This document shows, piece after piece, positions 1 through 11,205 of a stretch of 30,247 nucleotides of DNA (the stretch's first letter is position 1; each line of letters starts with the position of its first letter). The stretch comes from Pleurotus djamor. Taxonomy: Eukaryota > Basidiomycota > Agaricomycetes > Agaricales > Pleurotaceae. The notes beneath the pieces were generated by a model. The model saw only the letters and a list, made by a program, of their open reading frames with translations, made no database searches and was not told where the DNA came from. Location: contig JAPEVF010000561.1 in NCBI GenBank assembly GCA_029747585.1, forward strand, positions 1 through 30,247. Direction: 5' to 3'. Made by a program: the position numbers and the translations under genes.

Positions 1-1326
1 ACGAGGTGAAATATCAGGATGTTTGCGACGTACAGGATCCGCGCGACTACCGCAATGATCAGAAGATCAAAGGGTTCTTGAATCAGGCAAGAAAGTACGA
101 CTGCCGGTATGTGTGGCTGGACACAGCATGCATTGATCGATCAAGCAGTGCTGAGTTGGATGAGTCCATTCGATCCATGTATACGTGGTACAAGACCGCG
201 TATGTGTGTATTGTTTACCTCTCCAAGTACACCAATGAAGATCCACGGGACCCATGGACTTCTCGCGGATGGACCCTCCAAGAACTCCTTGCTTCTAGGC
301 GGATTTCCTTCTTCAACACAGAGTGGAGGCGGGCGTTTGAAGCAAAACATTCCATCTTATATCCTCTACGCGACTTTGATTTTATTAGGAGCCTCGACCA
401 GGAACGCATGGACTACTACACCTTCAAGCATGGTGGAAATGTTGGATCATTTGCGGAGACAAGTCATCATTCTTCTGATGGTTTGCATGACATTCTACGG
501 TCACCAGCAATGGTGTGGGTTGCTAGCTGTACTGGTGAGTAAGTCGTTCTCTTGCCCATCTCATCTTCCATTAAGTTTCACTGTAGAAATCTCGCTTGAA
601 GACCTCTGCGCCTACAACCCTTCCCCAAATCGGGCTCGCCAAATCTTCACGTACATGCGCCAGCGTTCAACCACTGTCCCCGAAGACATCGCATACTGTC
701 TAGCTGGCCTCCTAGGGGTCACACTTCACATCGCTTATGGGGAGGGAGCAGATCGTGCGCTCCATCGTTTGCAAACCGCTTGCATCGCGGAAAGCGACGA
801 GCGAAACATCTTTCTATGGAATCCAGATAGCAATTACCCCTCACGCTTCAGCTCGATGCTTCCCATTGATCCTTTTCAGGACCTCCCATCGTCCTATGAC
901 ATCGACCCCTTCATATCTATCACCGCAATAAGTCTGTTCGGTACCACCCATCGCTCCGTGAGGCCTGGACAGGATTCAAGCCAGATTCTGGCGGACCACA
1001 CATTCACTTTCACAAACGGAGGGCTTCGGATCTCGGTCATTCTACACGATATTATCAAAGAGGATGAAGGAAAAATATATTGCGCGGCAGCACCGTATCA
1101 TGGGATTGAAATCAAAGCCTCCCACAGCTCCACCAAACATGCACTCGCCATTCTTGGAACGTACAAGAACAATGAGGGGACAGAAGTTCCTTTCCCCATT
1201 ATTCTCGAGAAACTAGATTCTGGTAGCATTCCGAGGTATCGACGCATTCCTTGCGATATTCCCAATCGTGAATCCCTACCTGCTGAGCTTTTGTTCCGTT
1301 ATCCCCAAACTGTCTTCATTGCCTAG
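1..1326 (+). CDS. HET-domain protein, 5'-partial (first of three paralogues)
   Basis: This is the 3' part of a heterokaryon-incompatibility (HET, PF06985) gene that enters from the left edge. Coding is open from base 3 to 534, then a 52-nt GT-AG intron (535-586, phase 1), then 587 to a TAG at 1324-1326, giving 423 visible residues. The HET core is clear: YVWLDTACIDRSSSAELDES at about 115-175, followed by a WYKTAYVC block and SRGWTLQELL near 265-290. After the intron comes the usual downstream region, with STTVPEDIAYCLAGLLG and YGEGADRALHRLQ. HET proteins mediate nonself recognition and cell death in filamentous ascomycetes; their role in basidiomycetes is mostly inferred. Roughly 90-100 N-terminal residues lie outside the window, judging from the paralogue at 7649. 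The C-terminus (QTVFIA) matches the ends of the other two copies. The frame is intact within the window. Confidence 0.9.
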
Positions 1327-4300
1327 TTGTCAATATCTTTCAACGGAATTTGTAGATGATGATATCCATTGTTTTGCTCCGACACCCACTGAGTGTGTAC
1401 TCTATGTATAACTCGCAAGACTTTTTGTATGAACAGATGTAATCCTGAGTACTAAACGCTCCCCTCTAGCGGTCAATCATCAACTGTTTATCATCGACGT
1501 CTGGAAGGTGGCTTCCAGGGAAAGCCGCGGAAAACAGCGTTGACGCCTACGTACTTCTCCAAGGTAAGTATCATAGACAGACGTTACACTATCACTGGAT
1601 TCCGCTGTGAATGCAAACGGCGGCAGGGACTTTCCAGTAATTCCGGCAACTGAAAACGACAAAAAAGGAAGGTAAGGATGGGAGAATGATGAACACCAAG
1701 GAGAAACGGACCCAGTGGAGCAACGAAGTAGACTAGAGCCCATCGATCTCCAGCTTCGAACGGCTGGGGATACGCAGCACATTTCCAACCTCTTCAGGTC
1801 TCCACTAATGTTGACATACACCAACTCAGCGAGGATGGCGGCGAGGATGGTGGATGAACCGTCAGCGAAATCGATATTGGTCGAGGTGGACGATACTCAA
1901 TTCTTCTGCTTCGGCATTGCGACCCCAGTTACGGGTACGACGCCCATCAACGTTAGCAAACGCGACCCTTCTTTGGTCGCCAACTTTGGTCGTAGGCAAT
2001 GACCTCAAGAGGCGCGGAGTCGAGGTTGTCTCTTCATCACGTCCTCCCAATCACCAGCCGTTCGCCTGTGTCCTGAGCTCCAACCAACGACCCAGATAAC
2101 AAGCACCTCGAGGTCAAATTTTAGCTACGTGCCAAATCGACGGCCCTCCACGCAAAGCTATCCCAATGTAGAGTATACGCTGACATCCTCGTAATGTTGG
2201 AACGTGATGGTGGTGGGTATTCGGTGGAAAGCCCAGAAGTTGCGTCTAGGTGAATGTAAGATCGGGCGCCGGGTGCTGGAGGTCGCGGTACAAGGTGAAA
2301 TCCGCATGAAGACGATGGGAGAATTGAGCTGGCAGCGACGGCCACGATGGTTGCGCGATTGAGCGAACGTCAGCCTCATCTTCGCTCAAAGTCTGGCCGA
2401 TATCCTGGAGACGTTCACCGCCTCATAAGTTCTCTCCAATCTGTCCCGCATACGTGACCCCCAAGGTGGAGGAAGCTGAAATCGAGCGGTAGATATGAGA
2501 AAGAAGAAATAAAAGGAGGACCAAGATCACGTACCAAGGCAAGGGAGAAACATCATAGAAAACCTCTTTCACCCCCGGTCTTTGATAACACCCAAGGAAA
2601 GTTCGAAGGGTATGAGCATAGGCAACGTCTTGGTAAGTTCCAGTGCGCAGGTCACTACGAGTAAGACACTAGCAAGCAACATGTGAGTACAGTAATTGAA
2701 TGTCAGGTCACGTAGAGTTACACACTGAAGCGAAGCGGTTGGGTAGCGTTCCCCTCCAGCCTCAGTTTGATAGGTTGTCGGCGCCGCGTACAAAATGACT
2801 TTACCCATGTGAGGGTAGTAGCGTGGAGGCTGCAATCGGACGATCAGGAAAATTAGATATAGGAAGGAGGATATGAGAAACACTGTGAAATACCTCAGAC
2901 ATTTACCGTTCCTTCCAAAGATTGAGCTCACGATTGTGCGGAAAGTGGTGCGATTGTCTTGGGTTCATGGAGGAGACAAGATCTTGAGGTCGAAGAAGCG
3001 GTTTCGGGGTGCACTTTTCTGGTTAGGGCGTCGCTTGAGCTGAATCCCAGCAAACGTTGAGGTTTGGGGAGGGAGTATTGGGTCGAAGAGGGGCTCTCCT
3101 ATTATCCGCCCTGGCGGTCTTCACGTGTTTCCTTCAGAGCTGTGACGGTGATTCAGACCAACAATGGACAGAGCGAGTACATGCTGCTTGCCTTGGTGCG
3201 AGCAATGTAAGCATTGACGTGAAGATCAATCGGCTGGTTGTTATTGTGACTGTGAGAGTATCAATTCGCACGGTCAATAGGCTTGACAAATCACGAATGA
3301 GGACATGTCTGTGTTCTCTTCTTTCCTTTCTCCTACACCCAAACCTCATCAACCTCCTACTCCTAGTCGCGCTCTCCCCATCATCCGATGACTCCGGAGA
3401 GGACGCGTCGATAAGACAGCCAGTCGTACGGACTGGTGCACGAGACCTTGGATGGCTGAGACTTCTGCTCCCTTATCTTTCAGCGACCGACAAAAACCAT
3501 GGTCATCTTCATCGTCATCAGACTCTCATCAGAATCTCGCATCTAAACATCCCGTTCCATCTCCCTAAGCTCCGTCCTCGCTCTGACCAATCTTCTCCCT
3601 CTCCAGCCTCTGATAGGCGATCGGGGCAAGGATATCATCATTATGTTGAGCCGACGAATGCGCCTGGAGGTGAGCTATGAGTGGAGACGTGGATCGTAGA
3701 GTAGATGCGCAGACAGTCGGTCCGTGTGACTAACCGACTCTGAGATGGAGAAGGTACGTAGGGTACGGAGCGATGTCGAGTTTGACTTGTTGCAAAGATC
3801 GCTAATACGCAACCGCGAAGGGGTTTTCTTCGTCTTTTCTTCCTCAGGTACTTGCATCCGGCCGTCCACTACCCATGCTCCCTAAGTCGCTGAGCTGAGA
3901 GAGCGCGGATCGAAAGCCTTCGTTGAACGTGAGGTCGACATTGCACTGACGGACTGTCGTCCTGCGATGTATGTGCCTAAGACATAACAAGCTTAGACCG
4001 AGAGATGTACAATGAAGGGGACGAGACAATACTCACATGGGAACCGATACGAACGACGAGGGAAAGAAGCAGAGCCCATCCATACTCTAAAGCTCTGCAC
4101 AGCGTCAAGGGCCTCCGACTCTGTAAGCAGGACAGCATCACAGCAGCAGTCAATGGTCCATGACGACGATCCCAGCTTCTTCGACCTAGTCCCTGTATGC
4201 ACAATATCCGTCGCTCGGCTGGTCCCTCCTGCAGACCTCCATTGCAGGAGGTACCCGAGCGCGACGGGTTGAAATCACCAGCGAAATCAACCATCCTGAC

Positions 4301-5933
4301 CTCACAGCCACTTAGCTACCTCCCAACCGCACCCAATTCCACCGACCACCAGCCAAGGCTCTAAGCAACGAAAGCAACGACGAATTCTGATCGAAGAGCA
4401 TCCGTGCGAGGCTATTGTCGTGCTTAAGCCAGCCCCAACTCCGGTCGAGCTAGGAAGACAACGGAGGCTCTGTTATACATGTCAACATTGAGGGAGCGCG
4501 CTTTGGGTTCGACGGAGGTTCGAGTGCTGAGGGGCAGGGAGGGTCTGATGAAGAGAAGGTGAGTGGCGTATGGGTTTGACATGTATCGATAGCGTTGGGA
4601 GTTCCGCGTTGAGGGTCTGTGCACATCATTGCCGAATGGTTGCAGATATGAAAGTAGGCCGGAGCGACGGTGGGTAGTACTTGGTCTGGAAGGGTAACAT
4701 CATCCCGTCTAGATAGGCTGTGATTCGTTGGCGATGCGCCGACGCCTTCGCTAGAGGGACAGAGGGCCTGAGAGGCGCGTTAGGGCTGGAAGTGGAGGAG
4801 AAACACAAGTACGTACCGAAGCCCTGCGAAAACGACGCCGAAGCCATGATCTATAGCCACCTAACATCTCCAAAGCCCGACAGCGATAGCTGAATCTTGA
4901 TACGACGGGAAAGTACGGACAACTCCAAAAAACCGTAGGTTAGTAAGGGTTCGTGGTGAATGTAACAGAGAGAAGGAAGCACGCACTACACTCGATTCCA
5001 GCATGATGTCGCCGGGCGATTTCGTGGGCTCGAGCTATGTGAGAGGTCTGATGTCACGGCAATAGTGTACGGCCATGGGTGCGACTGAGGATGCTAGATC
5101 GCGAAGCTGGGGGAAAAAGAGGTGTCAGACGTATGAAGAGGAGATATTCACAGCCCTAGCGTACTTCAGAGGGGCCATCTTCGTTGAAATAATGTCTACG
5201 CAAGGTTCACGACCGAAAATCGCGAGGATAAGTGGCCGATGTCGATGAGTCATAATCTTGTGAAAGAGTTGCCATCCGCGGAGAAGTTAAGCAGGACACC
5301 TAGTAAGCTCTAGTCGTGTTGATGTTGAGGTCCAACGCGTGATCAAGCTTCAAGCTTCAAGCTTCAAGGCCGGATAAGGAGTCGTCGTACGCGTCGTTGA
5401 TGGATGGGAAGGGGACAGAGGAAGCTAGGCGCTTAAAAAACTTGTACTCTAGAACCTCCTGGAACGAAAAGGAGCTAGACTCCTGACTTTCGAATTGGGT
5501 CGTCTAGTCCTTTTCACCTAAACCCTCCCTTCGTCGAAAGAAGGACTCGGCAATTTCATCTAAGTAGAAGAAGGTCTAAGCCCTGTATGAGTCGTATCCT
5601 GTTCTACTAGCTTCCTTCATTGATGATTGAATTGATCGTGAGAGCAGAAGTTCCCACAGTCAATCAACTCATGAAGATCAAGCTCATTTTCACTTTTCTT
5701 TTTCTCCGACTTTCATTTTTCTCACTGAATAACTTGAAAAATGAGAATTCGCGTAGACATCTCTCCGCGAATCTCTCCCAGTGATCCTAACACGATCTCA
5801 AGCCCATGCGATTTTCTCTACAAAAAGTGTTCCTAATCGCGCTTTTGGCGTTCAACGTTCAAACGTTCAAGTCTGACCACGGCAGGCTTGTATAGTAGGT
5901 GATACGAGGCAACGTCTCCGCACACTATCTGAT
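1327..5933. other. Gene-poor stretch, no supported gene
   Basis: No gene can be supported in these 4.6 kb. Reading frames exist on both strands (for example 1715-2002 +, 2931-2569 - with hydrophobic stretches, 3057-3680 + starting at TTG). None shows a recognisable domain, a convincing start, or a chain of canonical introns in phase. The 2931-2569 frame crosses sequences that look like splice sites, so an eroded multi-exon gene is possible. The stretch also holds a 7-bp tandem repeat near 5343. Confidence 0.5.
5343..5368. repeat. 7-bp tandem repeat (TCAAGCT), 3.7 copies
   Basis: TCAAGCT is repeated head-to-tail at 5343, 5350 and 5357, with a partial unit TCAAG at 5364. Each junction contains a HindIII-like AAGCTT palindrome. 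Related TTCAAGCTTCAA motifs occur at about 13812 and 14126. Confidence 0.9.
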
Positions 5934-6479
5934 GTGCGGTTACGCTGTAGTATACTTAGTACCGCTGGGGTCTGTACACACGGATTTCTGCCGCAGAGTC
6001 GCGCAAGTCAAAACTCGAAACACGGTCGTTCAGCTCGAAGGCTGTTTCTTTTCCATTGTGGCCGATTCCGCTTGAAGATTGAAGGAAGGTATGTGTCCCA
6101 GGACTCTTCTCTTGAAGTCTACGCACTAAAGTCCTCATCTCTCCAGTTCAAGCTCTCGAGAATGCTGGGCATCATCTCGGATCTGCGCAACCCTCCTCCA
6201 TTTACACGCCGATGAATCCTGGTGTGAGCCTCGGGTCTCGATTTTCGACGCTGACTCATCCACGTACAGGACTTCGCGTACATTTGTGATGCAGGACCGC
6301 CTCAAATACTTGTGTCCTGAGGAGATCTACTGACCAGCGACGCTGGCTGGAAAAAACTGAGCGAATTGTGGAGGACGTCAAGGAAATTACGCCACAATTT
6401 TAGTGCCCAAGAGGTGAGCTTAGACATAGAGCCTTAGAGGTACGCTTTCTCGTTTCTCTTCTTTTTCGTTCCGTCGAAT

Positions 6480-7476
6480 CTCAGACTCCATTTATCTGGC
6501 CGAAGCTTTCAAATATCTCGGATAATATTTACCTCGAGGCCATGCAATTGAGGTTGGTAAGCGTCAAACTTGCCTCTGCGTTGCGACGCGACTCTTTGTC
6601 TGGGAAGGTCGTTTTTGGGGCCATTAAATCTTTCAACCCAGGGCTCATGGTAACGCTGATCGTGAGTTCTCTCATATGTACTAAGCGTCGTGTCGGTACT
6701 GATTGGCTCCTTAAAAACCCATCAATCATTTCAAAGAGGTAGACTTTCTCTCATCCTCTGCTCGTTGTCGCTTACATTGGCTAATACAGGACTCGTTATG
6801 AAGGACAGATTGGCTTCATCGACGATTGTAACCTTGATGATGGACCTCGTTCCATCCCAAGAGCAGTTGCAAAATCGGCGGCTTGCCCTTGGTCAGTGGC
6901 TCTGGCGCTATTCACTCCGTCATCCGCAGGGATGCCCACATCGCAACGTACTCTATCTCAGATTCCGGGCGTTCTCATCGTTGGCGGCTGAGCCATGACG
7001 AAGAACCGATGCATCTGATCGACTGGAACCGTCAACACGACACGAAGTTGTTCCCATTTAATGCCATCAACTCACACCGCGTCGAGCAGCATGCCTGTAG
7101 ATTGGGCATCTCCAGCCCTGGCGCTCAAATATCTTACCGCAGAGTACCCGTGAATTTACCTAATCATGTATGTACCCATGTTCTGCTTTACCCATTTGAA
7201 TTCCATCTCAAATCTAATTGTCCTCCATCTTGGGTTTATAACGTCACCCATATGATCTCCTCTCAGTTCGTAGCTCCCAATAGCACAAGTTGGCTGCAGG
7301 CTACAAGTTTTCGGCGCTTTTATAGAGCAAGCGACGTCTACCGGCCATCAATTTTGACCATCCACATGATACAGCCCAGATCATTCGCTGATGCGCTTGT
7401 TTCCTACCATCACCTCGTCTTGCAAACGATCGCCTCAGCTGAAGAATGTCTGAATCCACTTCAAGCATCACAGTAG
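6480..7476 (+). other. Possible remnant of a multi-exon gene, unidentified
   Basis: Several pieces look coding but I could not join them into one gene. A frame from about 6490 to 6660 ends at a GTGAGT donor. An intron-like segment, GTAGAC to GGCTAATACAG, spans 6740-6789 and has a good branch site. A frame at 6870-7167 ends at a GTATGT donor after residues VNLPNH. A possible acceptor CTCTCAG at about 7266 is followed by an open frame to a TAG at 7474-7476. The frames on either side of 6860 do not agree in phase, which suggests erosion, or introns that I have misplaced. No domain was recognised. It lies just upstream of the second HET gene and could in part belong to that gene's 5' region. Confidence 0.25.
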
Positions 7477-7648
7477 GCCCTTCCCGGTTCCGTCCCTAAT
7501 GTTCTAGGTAACTGACCGGTAATCCTTATGGCTTCAAGACTACGACTACCGATGGTGTACTCAAGGTTGAAACTCGGTCCCCCTTCATCGTTCCACATTC
7601 TCCTCTCTGATCTGACCCTTACGCTTTCAGGACATAGCCTCGGTTAAA

Positions 7649-9270
7649 ATGTACATCCGAAAGGCCGTATCAATGCGTACGTCGTTACTACCAATTCGCC
7701 TCTTCGACCGCGAGTCTACCTCCGAGCCCTTCATCACGCGAAGTCAGCTCGCCAGGCGAGTCTCAGACCAAATCCTCCAGGAGTGTTGTCCCCCATCCTC
7801 CACGTCCGATAAAATTACCGTAGAAGAATCACGCATCAAGGAGCTCACAAACAAGCTCACGCGATTTGCTATTCTCTCACATACGTGGGGCTCAGACGAG
7901 ATGACCCATCGGGATGTACTCTCAATACCTAGTTCCGAGGTACACAAAAATAACCTAAAGTTGGATGGATTGTCCCTATTTGCGGGGGATTATGATTGCC
8001 CCTACGTGTGGATGGATTCTGTGTGTATCGATAAATCCAGCAGCGCCGAACTCGACGAATCCATTCGTTCCATGTATACATGGTACAAGACCGCATACGT
8101 CTGCTTTGTCTACCTCTCGGAATACGACATCGAGTCCACCACATCAGGAACGGATCCATGGTTCTATCGCGGATGGACGTTGCAAGAGCTGCTCGCACCG
8201 AAGAGGATCATCTTCTTCGATAAATCCTGGAATCGACTTTTCGGACTTCATCCAGCTGTGCGTTCGGATGATGATTTCGACATTACGAGGAATTTGGAGC
8301 CGGTCCATCGTGATTACCAGCTCATTGCAGATGGTGGGCGTAATTACTTCTTATACACCAGTATTCTTCCCTATCCCCTTGTTGCCCTGCCACCGCCCAT
8401 GGAATGGGTCATGGGTCTCACCAGTAAGCAAACACTTGCTCTCCGTCCACCCATCTTGACTTCCTTGTCATTTTTACAGGCATCTCTGCCGAGGATCTTC
8501 GCTCCTACAACCCTTCACCCAAGCATGCCCGCAAGATTTTCACATACATGCAGAATCGCTCAACCACTGTCCCCGAAGACGCAGCATACTGTCTAGCGGG
8601 TCTCTTAGGAATCACACTTCCCACAGCTTACGGGGAAGGAGCGGATCGTGCTCTATATCGACTACAAACAACTTGCGCAGAGGAGAGCGACGATCGAAGC
8701 ATCTTCCTCTGGGCGCATAAGAACAATCGTCCTTCTCGGTTCAACTCGATGCTGCCCGGTAATCCTTTTGGAGCTCTTCTCGACCACGATCACATCCTTC
8801 CAGGCACAGAGAGTCGAATAACTTCTGTCACCGCAGAAGGACTATGGGACTATGTCCCCGAAATCAATGTAAACACCGTCTGCGCTCATGTCGACCATAC
8901 TTTCGCCTTTACAAATGGAGGGCTTCGCATTTCGGTCATCTTACATGGGGTGATCAAGCGAGAGAATGACCTTCTCTTTTGCCAAGCTCTGCCAGACCTC
9001 GGAATTCAGGTGTGGACGGACAGCGTCAGCGACTCAGATGCCTTATTCCAAGGAAATCTTTCGCAGTTCAAGCTCGCGATTTTAGGAACGTATAAAGTCC
9101 CGGTAGACGGGGAAGACGTACTCCGCGCAGTTCCTATCGTACTGAAGAAACTCGATGCGAGTAAAATCCCGAAGTATCGTCGCATCCCCTGCGCAATTTC
9201 CTTAGGTACCCATCCGCTCTCCATTGAACGCGCCCTCTCACGTGCTCCAGAGACTGTGTATATAGTATGA
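7649..9270 (+). CDS. HET-domain protein (second paralogue)
   Basis: This is a complete-looking HET (PF06985) gene of two exons, 7649-8423 and 8480-9270, with a 56-nt intron in phase 1. It encodes 521 residues from the ATG at 7649. The HET core runs from about residue 70 (FAILSHTWGSDEMTHRDV) through YVWMDSVCIDKSSSAELDES (about 118-137) and WYKTAYVC to YRGWTLQELLAPKRI (about 172-186). The second exon carries RSTTVPEDAAYCLAGLLG and YGEGADRALYRLQ and ends ETVYIV. The likely role is nonself recognition in the cytoplasm, inferred from the family. The start is uncertain: a CTTTCAG acceptor at 7624-7630 leads in frame (DIASVK) into the ATG. The third paralogue has the same segment without any methionine, so one or more upstream exons are likely. 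The ATG at 7673 (MRTSLLPIRLFD) is an alternative start. Confidence 0.88.
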
Positions 9271-10042
9271 AAATCATACACTTTCGCCCTCTTAGACTCG
9301 AACTGGGCATGATTTTGCGGTGCGCAGGAGACTCTCCTGTCCCAGCCAGGAGTATCGATTCTTTTTTCTTTTTCCCAAGCGCCCAGCGTCTTCCCTTTCT
9401 CCTCCACCATGCTCCGGTCCTGGTTTCGCCTTTGAAACACATGTCCTACTTCGCACGATTAGACCATGGCTCTCTCTCATGAAGCCTCTTTGCGAGCACG
9501 TCTCTTTTTTACTCCGCTGCAGTCTAACCCGCATCTAGCCCGTGTTACATTCACTCCGACGCTAGGTCACTGTAGAACCAGCCACTTGTCAGGGTATCTT
9601 GGTCGCTCCTTAGATTCCCTGCACCTGAGAAACCAGAGCTTGCGCTATTGGAGCGCATAGTGGGACTCACCCCGACAAGTGAAGGTATTTCGCGATTTTA
9701 CCCATATTTCGTTTGTTCGAGNTTTTTTCCTGACAGCGGTGTTCCACAGAATGACGTTCGCTCTCAGCCGAGCCTCTCAGATAGTCCTATCGGTGCTTCG
9801 TTCGAATCCAAACCCCGGCATTGACCTCACGCCGGAGTGCAGCGCCTCATCGATGACACCAGGCGCGATCATAATACCGGGTTCCTTATGGTCAGCTTTC
9901 CTCTTACTTCCTCCGCAATCAAGGGCTGATCCGTCGTGAGTAGTTCTTCTGTGCTTGATCTCCATATGCCGACGCGTATGTGTCTGGTATATATCCTGAC
10001 TCTGCTCGAGGATGCTAGGCAGCTTGACAAGCACTCTCGGCC
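9271..10042. other. Intergenic stretch between HET gene and secreted-protein gene
   Basis: No gene is supported here. Short frames overlap in all directions and none has a domain or splicing pattern. An N at 9722 stands in front of a run of six T. By analogy with the Ns at 10838 and 11254 it may be a surplus base. Some of this stretch must hold the promoter of the gene starting at 10043. Confidence 0.5.
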
Positions 10043-11059
10043 ATGTTCACTCACCGATTTTCTCTCTTGCTCGTCGCTATCAGTGCCTCATTATGTGCTG
10101 CAAGATATCCTGGCTCGGGCGAGCAAGCTCCGCTCACGATCGCCAATATCCCCTCGAGGACTGGTTTTGAGTTCACCTCCCCTACTCCAGCCCCAGCGAT
10201 GGGAAGCGTCGAAGATAGCTACCACGCCGACTATGATGAAGAGGAAGGCGACAATGACGAAAAATTAGAAGAGGTTGAAGACGTAGATGATTACCATAAG
10301 CCTCCGAAGAAGAAAAGCACAACCCCCAAGAAACCAACAACTACGCCGAAGAAGCCAACAACCACGCCAAAGAAGCCAACGACAACCTCTCACAAGACAA
10401 AGCCTACTTCCTCAAGCAAGTCCAAGAAGTCAAAGACTTCAACTTCGACCTCCACTACGCCATCACGCAGACCCACCCCAATCTTTCCAAGGAGGTTTAG
10501 TGAATGTCAATGCGGCAGTGAGTTTTCATTCTTAAGATAATTTAGTACTGTTTCATCTTGGCCACTAGATGAGTACAACGACCGTTTGAACAAGAACAAT
10601 GTCGGTCTCCGTATCTCTCAAGGAGCTGCGGCTACGCCCAGACCCACAATATCCAAGTCAGCTCGTTGTTCATTGGGTATTAGCGACTAACCATAGCTTT
10701 CGTCTTCACCAGGAACCCGTCGCCAACTCAAGTCGTACCTCACTTGTTCAATAGCAACGAGTTTGATGGGCAATGGTTGAACACCGCTTGTAAGGGGAAA
10801 GATGACCAGCGGGAGACGAATTTGGTTGAATGGGGCTNGGGATTCGACCGGAAACGGACCTCGTCAACATCTTTATCGAGTAGTCTACACGACCTGGGAC
10901 GTGACGGATGAAGACAATCAACCAATGTCAGTCTCATAACTCCGTTTCTGCCCTTCCATCTCCTAACCAGTGCGAATTTCTGCCTCCAGATTCTGTGGAT
11001 GTATGAAGCATCAGCGCACTTCGAACGACAACAGCTTTGTCCTTTGTACTATGGTATAG
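10043..11059 (+). CDS. Secreted protein with acidic region and KKPTTTP repeats
   Basis: I read four exons: 10043-10517, 10569-10656, 10713-10926 and 10990-11059, with introns of 51, 56 and 63 nt. The frame stays open only if the N at 10838 is dropped; the product is then 281 residues. Residues 1-20 form a signal peptide (basic start, FSLLLVAISASLCAA). Residues 57-83 are strongly acidic. Residues 86-148 are a Lys/Thr/Ser/Pro linker with KKPTTTP repeated three times, likely O-glycosylated. The C-terminal half is globular-looking, with six cysteines (CQC, AC, FCGC, LC) that could pair outside the cell. I do not recognise the family; a cell-wall protein or small secreted effector-like protein is possible. 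An alternative acceptor at 10970 would give a longer tail, but its branch site would be too close. It converges on the third HET gene, 146 bp away. Confidence 0.7.
10328..10387 (+). repeat. 21-bp coding repeat (KKPTTTP)
   Basis: Three consecutive units of about 21 bp encode Lys-Lys-Pro-Thr-Thr-Thr-(Pro). The units differ at third codon positions (AAGAAA, AAGAAG; ACAACT, ACAACC, ACGACA), so the repeat is conserved better as protein than as DNA. It lies in the linker of the secreted protein. Confidence 0.8.
10838..10838. other. N that shifts the frame; probably a surplus base
   Basis: With the N counted, the secreted-protein gene hits a stop soon after 10838 and does not join its last intron in phase. 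Without it the codons read on through YRVVYTTWDVTDEDNQP to a canonical GTCAGT donor. The total coding length also becomes a multiple of three. Confidence 0.8.
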
Positions 11060-11205
11060 AGCAGTACATTGACATGCAGAAGATCGTACATGCTCTCAAC
11101 TATGAGTCTAAATGATCAATCCAAAGCCTTACTCCCGCTCAATAGTTCCATCGTGGACTGGCTGTCGCAGGGAAACCGACAGAAACCCCCTCAAGTGGTC
11201 CTTTA

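Noticed and set aside
109..534. Long plus-strand frame 109-1326 taken as one gene from 109
   Set aside because: Only the part after 587 is in the true HET frame. Before the intron the HET motif is read in another frame (3-534), so the upstream half is a shadow.
2569..2931. Minus-strand frame with hydrophobic segments, possible membrane protein
   Set aside because: It reads through intron-like signals (GTATTT...TTGCAG, GTAAAG...CTTCAG). When these are spliced out the hydrophobic segment disappears and no family is recognisable.
3057..3680. 207-codon plus-strand frame with a signal-peptide-like start
   Set aside because: It begins at TTG, has no ATG before the hydrophobic stretch, no domain, and composition typical of chance frames in this region.
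9006..9534. Overlapping minus-strand frames at 9006-9440 and 9292-9534
   Set aside because: They are antisense to the HET exon or lie in the intergenic stretch, without domain or splice support.
10927..10970. Shorter third intron (44 nt) in the secreted-protein gene, giving a longer open tail to about 11115
   Set aside because: The CTAAC branch sequence would lie only 3 nt from that acceptor. It lies about 19 nt from the next one at 10989, which is the normal spacing and yields a cysteine-bearing tail.
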